A stretch of 37,437 nt of DNA from Bacillota bacterium (GTDB lineage: Bacteria > Bacillota > Clostridia > Christensenellales > Aristaeellaceae), in contig JAEZLW010000107.1 of NCBI GenBank assembly GCA_023415145.1, positions 1 to 37,437 on the forward strand, written 5' to 3'. A program made the translations under genes and the position numbers. A model generated the notes under the pieces. The model saw only the letters and a program-made list of their open reading frames with translations. It had not been told where the DNA came from and did no database searches. Shown here piece by piece: positions 16,734 through 25,052 of the stretch; positions within the stretch are counted from its first letter, which is position 1, and each line of letters opens with the position of its first letter.

Positions 16734-18566
16734 CTATGCCAGCCGAACATTGTATTTTTGCAGCCAATAATCCAACTGCAAAAAGTAGGCGATGGTCTGC
16801 GGCCCGGTCATCAGCTGCCCATACCAGGGCCAGGGCTGCCTGTCGGTAAGCAGCCTTTGCAGGCTTTCCTTTTTGATCAACTGATAAATAGGTGCGTCAT
16901 CCCGTTCAAGCAATTCTTTTAACAGTTTGGCAACCGCTGCTGTATAGGCGGGATGATGGGTTTTTGGATAGGGACTCTTTTTGCGCCATAGGACTTCCGA
17001 AGGCAAAACATCCTCCATGGCCTTGCGCAAAAGGCTTTTCTCCACGCCATTTTCATATTTCATTTCCCAGGGTACAGAATACAGGTATTCGGCGATACGG
17101 TAATCACAATAAGGCACACGTACCTCCAAGCCGCTGTACATGCTCATTCTGTCTTTGCGGTCCAATAGCACCTGCATGAACCAGTCCAAATTGAGCTTCA
17201 TCATTTCCTTCATCCGCGCTTCTTCCCGGGAAGTTCCCGGCAGCCTGGAAGCCCTTGCACAGGTCTTCTCATACCGGGCCTGAACATATCGTTCTGCCGG
17301 GAAATTGGAAGCGAAATCATCATGCAGGAAGCTTACCCGGTAGAAGGTGGATTGTGCCCAGGGGAAGCCGTCCCCAGACCGGACAGCAGGATCGGTATAC
17401 CAGGGATATCCGCCAAAGATTTCATCGGCGCATTCGCCGGACAGTGCCACTGTGCCTTGCTTCTTGATCTCCCGGCAGAAAAGCAGCAGCGATGCATCCA
17501 CATCCGCCATGCCGGGCAGGTCCCTGGCATCAACAGCTTCAAACAAAGCCTGAATAAGCTCCGGCGTATCCACCACCACGTTGTGGTGCACAGCCATAAG
17601 CGCATCATTCATCAGGCTGATATATCTCTCGTCGCTGTTCGGCTGGAACTTACCCGCCTGAAAATACTTCTCGTTATCCTTGAAGGCAATGGAAAACGTG
17701 TGAAGCTGCTGGCCTTTTTGGGAAAAGTGCCTGTCTGCCAGAGCGGAAATGATGCTGGAATCCAACCCACCGGACAGGAAGGTGCATACAGGCACATCCG
17801 ACACAAGCTGCCTGATGATGGCATCCGTCACCAGTTCCCTAACCTTTTCCACCGTTTGTGCAAATGTGTCGGTATGCTGCCTATCCGTAAGTTCCCAATA
17901 GGTGCGAATGCGCAGGTGGTCATTGGACAGAAGTCCGCATTGGCCGGCTTTCAACTCCTGAACATCCTGAAAAACACCGCACCCTGGCGTTCTGCCGGGG
18001 CCAAGCAGAATGATTTCCGCCACACCGTTTTCATCCAGCTTCGGCTCCACCAGGGGATGGCATAAAAGGGCCTTTAACTCTGAAGCAAAAAAAAACGTAC
18101 CATTTTTGGAATAATAGAAGAAAGGTTTGACACCTATACGGTCCCTGGCGATGAATAGTGTCTGGCTTTTCTCTTTCCATATGGCAAAGGCAAAAATGCC
18201 GTTGAACCTGTTCACGCAATCCTCGCCCCAGGCCATATACGCCTTGAGCAGTACTTCCGTGTCTGAGTGGCCGATGAAGGAATAGCCTTGTACAGCAAGG
18301 TCAGCCCTGATTTCCTCGGTATTGTACAATTCTCCGTTATACACAAGTATAAACGTTTCATCCCCCTGAGAAAAGCGCATGGGCTGACAACCGTTTACAA
18401 GGTCGATAACCGCTAGCCGAGTATGAACAAGCCCGGCATGCGGCGTTACGTATAGACCATTCTGGTCAGGTCCACGCCGGGCGAGAGACTTTTGCATGGC
18501 CAAAAGATACTCCCCGTCATCCCGCACATCCCGGGTCCAACTGATTTCCCCTGCGATTCCGCACAT
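16734..18566 (-). CDS. asnB: Asparagine synthase, glutamine-hydrolysing
   Basis: The enzyme makes asparagine from aspartate, glutamine and ATP in the cytoplasm. It has 610 residues. The N-terminal glutaminase domain (2-~200) has the catalytic Cys2 after Met removal (MCGIAGEI), RRGPDQNG and YNGELYN. The synthetase domain (~220-560) has the PP-loop SGGLDSS and GECADEIFGGYPWY. Order and length match AsnB. AGGTG precedes the ATG. It stands alone, divergent from the dehydrogenase/three-domain enzyme unit. A role as a tailoring amidotransferase for that pathway is conceivable, but nothing in the sequence requires it. Confidence 0.95.
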   Translation of the reverse strand: MCGIAGEISWTRDVRDDGEYLLAMQKSLARRGPDQNGLYVTPHAGLVHTRLAVIDLVNGCQPMRFSQGDETFILVYNGELYNTEEIRADLAVQGYSFIGHSDTEVLLKAYMAWGEDCVNRFNGIFAFAIWKEKSQTLFIARDRIGVKPFFYYSKNGTFFFASELKALLCHPLVEPKLDENGVAEIILLGPGRTPGCGVFQDVQELKAGQCGLLSNDHLRIRTYWELTDRQHTDTFAQTVEKVRELVTDAIIRQLVSDVPVCTFLSGGLDSSIISALADRHFSQKGQQLHTFSIAFKDNEKYFQAGKFQPNSDERYISLMNDALMAVHHNVVVDTPELIQALFEAVDARDLPGMADVDASLLLFCREIKKQGTVALSGECADEIFGGYPWYTDPAVRSGDGFPWAQSTFYRVSFLHDDFASNFPAERYVQARYEKTCARASRLPGTSREEARMKEMMKLNLDWFMQVLLDRKDRMSMYSGLEVRVPYCDYRIAEYLYSVPWEMKYENGVEKSLLRKAMEDVLPSEVLWRKKSPYPKTHHPAYTAAVAKLLKELLERDDAPIYQLIKKESLQRLLTDRQPWPWYGQLMTGPQTIAYFLQLDYWLQKYNVRLA

Positions 18567-18575
18567 ATGATCACC

Positions 18576-18610
18576 TCAAAAAGGGGCGATTCCATCCTCT
18601 GGGAACGCCC
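18576..18610 (-). terminator. Terminator-like hairpin in the asnB leader (possible attenuator)
   Basis: On the minus strand GGGCGTTCC pairs with GGAATCGCCC (nine pairs, one bulged base; 18602-18610 with 18584-18593) and CTTTTTG follows directly. The asnB ribosome site begins only a few bases later. A terminator at this place has no upstream gene to end, so it may attenuate asnB. No T-box sequence (GGTGGNACCGCG) is present in the leader. Confidence 0.5.
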
Positions 18611-18753
18611 GTGTTCGTTTTACCATATGCCGCGGGGGAGAAGAAGGTGATTTCAAGCAAAATAAGGCATTCGGCATTTTATCAGGGAAATGCTGCAATA
18701 TGTGAGGAATTATGCCGTGTTCTGGCGCAATTCCGGCAAGAAGTGAATAAAAC

Positions 18754-18782
18754 TTGCATATGAACAGATTGTGAAGTATAAT
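18754..18782 (+). promoter_or_regulatory. Promoter of the dehydrogenase/three-domain enzyme operon
   Basis: TTGCAT (18754-18759) and a perfect TATAAT (18777-18782) are 17 bases apart. Transcription should begin near 18789, after the only standard in-frame start codon (GTG at 18771), which lies inside the promoter. Confidence 0.8.
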
Positions 18783-18827
18783 TTTACCGTATGTCAGATT
18801 GAGGATAAGAGGATAGGAGGGAGCAGC

Positions 18828-19697
18828 ATAGGAAAAGGCGTTGTATGGATTACCGGCGCTTCAAGCGGCTTGGGCCGCCATACCGCTTTGGCCCTACATA
18901 AGGCGGGCTTTGATGTCATTGCCGGAGCCCGATCCTTTGTGCCTTGCGAAGTACCCGGAGGAGACGGTATCTATCGTCTTGCTCTTGATGTTACCAACAT
19001 GGAAAGCATCCGCCTCTTTATGCATAATGCATTGAATATTTTTCCAAAGGTGGATGCGCTGGTCAATTGTGCCGGTGTTTTGGTTCTTGGTTCATGTGAG
19101 GAAACATCGGCGGATGAATTTCAAAACGTGATGAAAACAAACTTCCTCGGGATGGCCGCCATGGTTCAGGCAGTGCTTCCACTCATGCGAAAGCAGCACC
19201 ATGGCAGGATCGTCAATTTTTCCTCCGTGTTGGGTTTGCTGGGCATTCCATTTCAAAGCGCATACACCGCCAGCAAGCATGCCATTGAAGGATATTCCGA
19301 ATGTCTTGCCATGGAAGTGGCTCCTTTTGGTATTCAGGTGTGCCTGGTGGAACCGGGGGATCATAAAGGCGGGTCGGAGGCTTACCGGCGTTGGGCGAGC
19401 GCAGTAAGCACAAGCTCACCCTACAATGACAATTTCCGAAAAGGCATTGCCACCATAGCCCATGACGAGAAAAACGGCAGCGATCCCGACAGGCTGGGGG
19501 ACAAGGTGGCGCATCTTCTTCAAAGGCGAAGAATGCCCCTGCGCAAGCGGGTGGCCAAATTTGATCAGCACCTGGCAGTCATTCTTCATTCATTCATCCC
19601 TGCCAGGCTTATGCAATTCATTCTTACGCAATATTATCTTGGAAAAGGAGTTTCGGCGCATGAAGAAAAAAAGGAGTCTCATACTGGAGCACAGTGA
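18828..19697 (+). CDS. Short-chain dehydrogenase/reductase with apparent AUA start
   Basis: This NAD(P)H-dependent reductase has about 289 residues. The cofactor motif TGASSGLG is near the N-terminus, VNCAGVL follows, and the catalytic Ser (NFSSVLG), Tyr and Lys (YTASK) are present. It resembles 3-ketosphinganine reductase-like and acyl-ketone reductases. The start is odd: AGGAGGG (18815-18821) sits six bases before ATA at 18828, which gives the expected N-terminus (IGKGVVWITGASSG). The only ATG/GTG/TTG codon in this frame ahead of the cofactor motif is GTG 18771, inside the promoter. The 3' end overlaps the next gene by 38 bases, so the two proteins are probably made together. The likely job is to reduce the ketone made by the downstream oxoamine synthase. 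Confidence 0.85.
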   Translation: MGKGVVWITGASSGLGRHTALALHKAGFDVIAGARSFVPCEVPGGDGIYRLALDVTNMESIRLFMHNALNIFPKVDALVNCAGVLVLGSCEETSADEFQNVMKTNFLGMAAMVQAVLPLMRKQHHGRIVNFSSVLGLLGIPFQSAYTASKHAIEGYSECLAMEVAPFGIQVCLVEPGDHKGGSEAYRRWASAVSTSSPYNDNFRKGIATIAHDEKNGSDPDRLGDKVAHLLQRRRMPLRKRVAKFDQHLAVILHSFIPARLMQFILTQYYLGKGVSAHEEKKESHTGAQ

Positions 19698-22600
19698 CGC
19701 GCTCCGCAAGGACATGACCCTTTCAAACTTGTTCCGTCTGACCTGCTCCTACGGCAACGTTCCCGCCGCGTTGTATCTGGAGGAAAACAAGGAGATATCC
19801 ATTACCTTTGCCCAGTATGAGCAGCATGCGAAGGATTACGCGGCCTTTTTGATGAAGCGGTTCGGCGGCGGACACAAGGAAAAGTTTGCCGCCATTGCCA
19901 TGGATACATGCCCGGAATGGTTTCCTGCTTTCTGGGGCTTGATACTGGCCGGCTACAATGCCGTACTTTTGGATTTTACCCTCTCCGAAGAACGGATGAA
20001 CCACATGCTTTCGCAGGCGGGAGCGGTACTGCTCATTACCAAAACGCCTCGCAGCCTGCAAAAGGGCGTGCAGTTGGTACTCCTGGAGGAATTGAAGGCT
20101 GCGCCGCAAGCACCGCGTGATTTCAAGCCTGTCTTTGCCGACAAGGTGGCTTTGTGCACCAGCGGCACCACCGCTACCAGCCGAATTTTTGTGTATGACG
20201 GCCATGCCGTATCCCAGCAGGTGCTTTCCAGCGAGCTCTTGTACAAAGCCAACCGTCAGGTGGTCAATGACGGCAACCGCCGTTCCCTGGCATTTTTGCC
20301 ATTCCATCATGTATTCGGCTTCATGGTATGCATGATGTGGGTCAGCTTCCTTGGCTATGCCAACGTGTTTTTAAAGGACCGCTCCCCTCAGACCATTGTG
20401 GATACGGCTACCCGGTTCCGCATTAATATGCTTCTTGCGGTTCCGCTGCTGGCCAACAACCTGGCTGTGGCACTGGAAAAGAAGGTGGCAAAGGAAAAAA
20501 GGGGCAAGCGCATCGCTTACCGTGTGCTCAAGGGCACCAGCCTGGGTTTGCAGCATGTGGCGCCCCGCTTGGGTCTGAAGCTGGCCCGCAAGGCACTGTT
20601 CCGTTCTGTGCTCTCAAAGCTGCTGGGCGGCGATGTGGAGTGCATCATCCTTGGCGGCAGCCATACGCCCAAGGAGCATATGCGTACATTGAGCGCGCTT
20701 GGATATTATACTGTATCCGGGTTTGGCATGACGGAAACGGCTATCACCTCCGTGGAAGTCAGCAAAAAGCTGCGGACCCGCATTTCCGGTTCCGTGGGCC
20801 GGCCGCTTTCCAATGTGACCTATAGTGTAATCCCGGATGGTAAACATGAAAACAGGGGTGAAATGCTCATCAAGGGCCGCTCCATGCATGTGGGCCAGTT
20901 GGTGGACGGAAAGATATTGCCTCCGGCATTGGATAAGGAAGGCTGGTTCCACACCGGCGATGTGGTGCGCCTGGAAAAAGGCAGCCGCATGTATGTGGAA
21001 GGCCGCGTCAAGGACGTCATCATCAACGAATCCGGGGAAAACGTCTATCCAGACGAGGTGGAGGATGCCTACGCGCTTTTGGAAGGCATTGAGCAGATGT
21101 GCGTACTGGGTGTTCCCAAGGACCCCAAAAATCCGCTGTACCAGGAAATCACCCTTGTGCTGTATCTTGGCGAGAAAGCGGAGGATGAGGTGTTTGTCAA
21201 AGGCCTTTCCGCCCGTATTGCCCATATCAACGGCAAGCTGCCGGTATTAAAGCAGGTAGGCAAAGTGCTTGTTTCCCATGAAAAGCTGCCGCTTGTGAAC
21301 AGTATCAAAGTCAAGCGCGTGGAACTGCGCCGCCTGATTCTGGAATGCAGCGAAAAGTATCAGGAGCTGGATATCCGTGCAATTTCCTCCATGCCTGGTT
21401 ATGCCGCACTGAAAGCGGAGGGAAAAGTGGAGCTGATCGACCTGGAAATGCGCCGCATTCAGGATATGGTGCGAAAGATTTACGCGGAAGTTCTGGAATT
21501 GCCGGAGAAGCAAATCAAGGACGATGCCCATTTCCTGGATGACCTGGGCGGAGACAGTCTGCAAGTGCTCAGTACATCCATCAAAGTGGAGGAAGCATTC
21601 AGTGTAATGATCCAACCGGAGGAATTTGGGCGTTGCACGACCATCAATGGACTAAGCCGCCTGCTGTATGAAAAGCAGCATGGCTTCCAGGAGACGGTGG
21701 TATCAACAGAGCCGGTGACGCCTATTGTTGATTTCTGCGACTCGGCGGAGTATAAAATTTTTGATGAACGGCAAAAAGCGCTTCTCTCCCATGGTGCTGC
21801 CAACCCTTATTTCGTCTGCCACGAGTCTGCCTTGCGTGATGTGTCCCTGATGGATGGCAAGCAGGTGCTGAACTTCGGGTCTTACAACTATGTGGGCATG
21901 TCCGGCCGGCCGGAAGTCATGGAGGCCGCCAAGGCCGCTATTGACAAGTACGGCACCAGTGCCAGCGGCAGCCGCCTGCTGGCAGGGGAAAAGAGCCTGT
22001 ATCAGGAACTGGAGCGGGAGATTGCTGATTGGAAGCATGCCGAGGATGCGCTTGTGCTGGTGGGCGGTCACTCCACCAACGTTACTTTTGTGGGCAACTT
22101 CTGCGGACCCAAGGACTTGATTCTGTACGATTCGCTGGCCCATAACAGCGTTGAGCAGGGATGCCGGTTAAGCCGCGCTTTGTGCAAGCCTTTCCCGCAC
22201 AACGATGCCGTTGCTCTGGATACCATATTGCGCCTGCAGCGCCACAAGTTTGAAAAGGTGCTCATCATCATTGAGGGCGCTTACTCCATGGACGGCGACA
22301 TCGCAGATGTGCCTGCCTTCGTAGCTCTGAAAAAGAAGTACGGTTGCTTCCTGATGGTGGATGAAGCTCATAGCGCCTGCGTCATTGGCAAATCCGGCGG
22401 CGGCGTGGACGAATACTTTTGCCTGGAAATAGGTGATGTCGATATCAAGATGGGCACACTATCGAAGGGTTTGGGCACCTGCGGCGGGTATCTGGCCGGC
22501 TCCAAGGCATTGATCAACTACCTGCGTTACAATCTGCCGGGCTTTGTATTCTCCGTGGGCATCTCTCCGCCTTTGGCCGCCGCCACGCTGGCATCCATAC

Positions 22601-22989
22601 GCCTTTTACGCAATGAGCCTTCCATTATGGCCCGTATGCGTGAGAACATTGCTGCTTTCATGGAAGAAGCAAAAGCCAGGAACCTGAATACCTGTCTGGC
22701 TTGCGAAACGGCCATAGTACCGATTTTGATAGGCCGCGATGAGGATGCTTTTCTTTTGAGCAACAAGCTGAGGGAGCGTGGCGTGTTTGTGCCGCCGGCA
22801 GTTTTCCCAGCCGTGCCCAGAAACAAAGCCAGGTTGCGCTTTTGCGTGATCAGCGAGCACCGCAGGGATCAAATCGTGCAGGCACTGGATTTGCTGGTCA
22901 GGCTTGCGGCGGAGGAGAATATTGTACTGCCGCCAGCAAAGCAGGAGGAAAAGCAAAAAGACGAACAGGCTGTTGCCACTTTTGCGTAA
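19660..22989 (+). CDS. Three-domain enzyme: acyl-activating ligase, acyl carrier protein, alpha-oxoamine synthase
   Basis: This 1109-residue fusion has AAAAGGAG nine bases before its ATG. Domain 1 (about 15-560) is an AMP-forming fatty-acyl ligase: TSGTT (167-171), FGMTET, WFHTGD, GRVKDVI (from 448) and the A10 Lys550 (NSIKVKR). Domain 2 (about 595-675) is a carrier protein with DDLGGDSL, phosphopantetheine site Ser633. Domain 3 (about 700-1090) is a PLP enzyme of the KBL/BioF/serine palmitoyltransferase group: NYVGMSG, GTSASGSRLLAG, MVDEAHSA and TLSKGLGTCGG with the PLP Lys936. The inferred logic is that ATP-activated fatty acid is loaded on its own carrier and condensed with an amino acid (serine, glycine, alanine or cysteate) with loss of CO2. 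The resulting 2-amino-3-ketone is reduced by the upstream dehydrogenase. The product could be a sphingoid base, a sulfonolipid base or an aminoketone signal. Confidence 0.9.
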   Translation: MKKKRSLILEHSDALRKDMTLSNLFRLTCSYGNVPAALYLEENKEISITFAQYEQHAKDYAAFLMKRFGGGHKEKFAAIAMDTCPEWFPAFWGLILAGYNAVLLDFTLSEERMNHMLSQAGAVLLITKTPRSLQKGVQLVLLEELKAAPQAPRDFKPVFADKVALCTSGTTATSRIFVYDGHAVSQQVLSSELLYKANRQVVNDGNRRSLAFLPFHHVFGFMVCMMWVSFLGYANVFLKDRSPQTIVDTATRFRINMLLAVPLLANNLAVALEKKVAKEKRGKRIAYRVLKGTSLGLQHVAPRLGLKLARKALFRSVLSKLLGGDVECIILGGSHTPKEHMRTLSALGYYTVSGFGMTETAITSVEVSKKLRTRISGSVGRPLSNVTYSVIPDGKHENRGEMLIKGRSMHVGQLVDGKILPPALDKEGWFHTGDVVRLEKGSRMYVEGRVKDVIINESGENVYPDEVEDAYALLEGIEQMCVLGVPKDPKNPLYQEITLVLYLGEKAEDEVFVKGLSARIAHINGKLPVLKQVGKVLVSHEKLPLVNSIKVKRVELRRLILECSEKYQELDIRAISSMPGYAALKAEGKVELIDLEMRRIQDMVRKIYAEVLELPEKQIKDDAHFLDDLGGDSLQVLSTSIKVEEAFSVMIQPEEFGRCTTINGLSRLLYEKQHGFQETVVSTEPVTPIVDFCDSAEYKIFDERQKALLSHGAANPYFVCHESALRDVSLMDGKQVLNFGSYNYVGMSGRPEVMEAAKAAIDKYGTSASGSRLLAGEKSLYQELEREIADWKHAEDALVLVGGHSTNVTFVGNFCGPKDLILYDSLAHNSVEQGCRLSRALCKPFPHNDAVALDTILRLQRHKFEKVLIIIEGAYSMDGDIADVPAFVALKKKYGCFLMVDEAHSACVIGKSGGGVDEYFCLEIGDVDIKMGTLSKGLGTCGGYLAGSKALINYLRYNLPGFVFSVGISPPLAAATLASIRLLRNEPSIMARMRENIAAFMEEAKARNLNTCLACETAIVPILIGRDEDAFLLSNKLRERGVFVPPAVFPAVPRNKARLRFCVISEHRRDQIVQALDLLVRLAAEENIVLPPAKQEEKQKDEQAVATFA

Positions 22990-22994
22990 AATCA

Positions 22995-23023
22995 TTGTTT
23001 TTTCTGCCTGTTCACGGTATAAT
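22995..23023 (+). promoter_or_regulatory. Promoter before the response-regulator-like gene
   Basis: TTGTTT (22995-23000) and TATAAT (23018-23023) are 17 bases apart, right after the stop of the three-domain enzyme. This gives the next two genes their own promoter, so they need not be co-expressed with the lipid genes. Confidence 0.7.
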
Positions 23024-23067
23024 AATTTCGTATCACCATTTATTTATCTGCTTATGGAGGATTGCTG

Positions 23068-23871
23068 ATGTATAAACTGCTGCTGGCAACCGATCAGCAC
23101 GACATCCAGAATATGTTTTCCGAGATCACAGAATGGGAAAACAGGGGCTTTCGCATGCCGCGGACAGTGTCAAGCGCTCAGGAAGCCATTGCGTGCCTGG
23201 AAAAGCACCATGTGGATGCCATTGCTTTTCGTTTGAGTGCACAGGAAGAAAGTAAGCTTTATCAAAAGCTTAAGCAAAGCTATCCCGACCTGCCTATTTT
23301 CCGTCTGGGCCGGAATGCAACCGAGCAGATGGCAATTTTGAATGAGCTTAAGGTACTGTTAAACCGTACCCATGCCGATTTTGCCAATGAAGACTATGGC
23401 ATTGCCGACATGATGAAGCTTTGCCGAAATGATTTTATGCGTGCCCTGCTGTCCGGCAGTATTTCAGACAGCAGGGATATCTTGTCCAAGATACGGCTTT
23501 TGCGGTTTGGCATTGATGTGGACAAGCCATGTGTACTGCTGGATATGGATTTGCCCCAAGGCGATGAGTATCTGGCGGGCCGTTGGCATTACGGCAGCGA
23601 ACGACTGGAAGTGGCCTTGCGCAACTTTTTTGGAACGGTTGTGGATGACCTGTTTTTCAGCGTAGCTGTGGTAACACCCCAATTGATCCGCCTACTGGCC
23701 TGCCCTTTGGAAGGGCATGGTGAATCGGAGGGTGAGGAATCCCTTACCGGTATGGTGGAGGACCACGTTATCGAGGCCATTGAGCAAATTCGGGAATACC
23801 TTGCGCTTGAAGTACGGCTAAACTGCACCCGCGTGCTAAAAAACATCACTGCATTGGCAGTACAGCCATAG
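23068..23871 (+). CDS. Degenerate response-regulator-like protein without output domain
   Basis: This 267-residue cytoplasmic protein starts at the ATG preceded by GGAGG (seven-base spacing). The first 110 residues look like a receiver domain (YKLLLATDQHDIQNMF, then VDAIAFRLSA and LPIFRLG). The position expected for the phosphorylated Asp is occupied by Arg or Phe (AIAFRL), so phosphorylation there is not possible. The remainder resembles the middle region of YesN/AraC-type response regulators (FMRALLSGSISDSRD, then FGIDVDKPCVLLDMD) but ends without the usual AraC DNA-binding domain. The tail after EEYLA-like helices is helical. It may be a protein-interaction remnant of a YesN-like regulator. 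Function unknown. Confidence 0.65.
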   Translation: MYKLLLATDQHDIQNMFSEITEWENRGFRMPRTVSSAQEAIACLEKHHVDAIAFRLSAQEESKLYQKLKQSYPDLPIFRLGRNATEQMAILNELKVLLNRTHADFANEDYGIADMMKLCRNDFMRALLSGSISDSRDILSKIRLLRFGIDVDKPCVLLDMDLPQGDEYLAGRWHYGSERLEVALRNFFGTVVDDLFFSVAVVTPQLIRLLACPLEGHGESEGEESLTGMVEDHVIEAIEQIREYLALEVRLNCTRVLKNITALAVQP

Positions 23872-23906
23872 AATAGTACAAAAGCCATTGTCCATGGAGG
23901 TAGGGT

Positions 23907-24965
23907 ATGGGATTTTTCAAAAATATCATCAAGGGCCAACTCATCGACGTCATCGAGTGGATTGACGACAGCAGAGACGTGATGGTGCACCGTTATGACA
24001 TGAACGGCAAAGACATCATGATGGGTGCGCAGCTTACCGTCAGGGAGAGCCAGGTGGCTGTCTTTATGAACGAGGGGCAGATCGCCGATGTGTACAGCCC
24101 TGGCCGTCATGAGCTGACCACTGCCAATATGCCCATCATGACCGCCCTGAAAAGCTGGAAATTCGGCTTCAACTCACCGTTCAAGGCAGACGTGTTTTTC
24201 GTCAATACCCGCCAGTTCCTGGACCTGAAATGGGGGACTGCCAATCCTGTCATGATGCGTGACGCAGAATTCGGCGTTATCCGCCTGCGGGCATTTGGCA
24301 TCTATTCCTTCCGGGTAAAGGACCCCGTGGTATTCCTGAAAGAAGTATTCGGTACAAACAGCCTGTTTACGGTCAGCGGCGTAGAGGGGCAATTGAAACG
24401 TGTTATGGTATCCTCCCTGAGCGATGCCATTGCCGAAAGCAAGATCCCTGCCCTTGACCTGGCCGCCAATTATGAGGAACTGGGTGCATTTGCCTTGAAT
24501 GCTTTACAGCCCAAAGCGCAGTCCATGGGCCTGGAGCTTACCTCCTTCGGGATCGAAAACATCAGTCTTCCCGAAGAAGTGGAAAAAACCATGGACAGGC
24601 GTACCTCCATGGGTGTGCTGGGCGATATGGGACGCTATACCCAGTATCAGGCAGCGGAAGCGATGCGGGAGGCGGCCAACAACTCCGGCGGCGGTTCCAT
24701 GGCCGGCATGGGGGTAGGCATGGGTGCGGGGGCCATGATGGGACAAATGTTCACGCAAGGCATGCACCAGGCAGCACAGCCTGCTCCACAGCAGCAGGCC
24801 CAGACATCCAAGGTTGCCTGTGTTCGCTGCGGTGCTGCCATCATACCCAATACCAAATTCTGCCCGGAATGCGGTGCCAGCCAAGCTATACCCAAGTGCG
24901 CGGGCTGCGGCGCAATGCTTCCTCCCGGAACAAAATTCTGTCCGGAGTGTGGAGCAAAACAATAG
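23907..24965 (+). CDS. SPFH-domain protein with two C-terminal zinc ribbons (YdjI-like)
   Basis: This 352-residue protein belongs to the virion-core/SPFH family that includes B. subtilis YdjI. The N-terminal SPFH region (about 25-235) has GAQLTVRESQVAVFMNEGQI, SPGRHELTT and LKWGT. A Gly/Met-rich linker (about 265-300: GGGSMAGMGVGMGAGAMMG) and a Gln/Ala segment follow. The C-terminus has two zinc ribbons of the form CxxCGAxxxxxTKFCPECG (about 308-326 and 330-350). Such proteins sit at the membrane in stress and lipid-domain contexts. Here it follows a probable lipid-base operon, which is suggestive only. GGAGGT lies before the ATG. Confidence 0.88.
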   Translation: MGFFKNIIKGQLIDVIEWIDDSRDVMVHRYDMNGKDIMMGAQLTVRESQVAVFMNEGQIADVYSPGRHELTTANMPIMTALKSWKFGFNSPFKADVFFVNTRQFLDLKWGTANPVMMRDAEFGVIRLRAFGIYSFRVKDPVVFLKEVFGTNSLFTVSGVEGQLKRVMVSSLSDAIAESKIPALDLAANYEELGAFALNALQPKAQSMGLELTSFGIENISLPEEVEKTMDRRTSMGVLGDMGRYTQYQAAEAMREAANNSGGGSMAGMGVGMGAGAMMGQMFTQGMHQAAQPAPQQQAQTSKVACVRCGAAIIPNTKFCPECGASQAIPKCAGCGAMLPPGTKFCPECGAKQ

Positions 24966-25012
24966 CAGAGTCAACAGCATGTAAAACCATGACATAAGTG
25001 GTACGCAAAACT

Positions 25013-25052
25013 GAAAAAGCCCAGCTTTCATTTAAGGAAGCAGGGCTTTTCA
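25013..25052. terminator. Bidirectional terminator between convergent genes
   Basis: GAAAAAGCCC (25013-25022) pairs with GGGCTTTT (25043-25050), with a partly paired inner stem and T-runs on both sides. It separates the plus-strand SPFH gene from the minus-strand GntR gene. Confidence 0.75.

Noticed and set aside
18567..18770. T-box riboswitch before asnB
   Set aside because: No GGTGGNACCGCG-type antiterminator sequence or specifier stem is visible on the minus strand; only a plain terminator-like hairpin is present.
16734..22989. asnB as part of the lipid-base cluster
   Set aside because: It is divergently transcribed, has its own terminator and a normal AsnB sequence; ordinary asparagine synthesis is the simpler reading.
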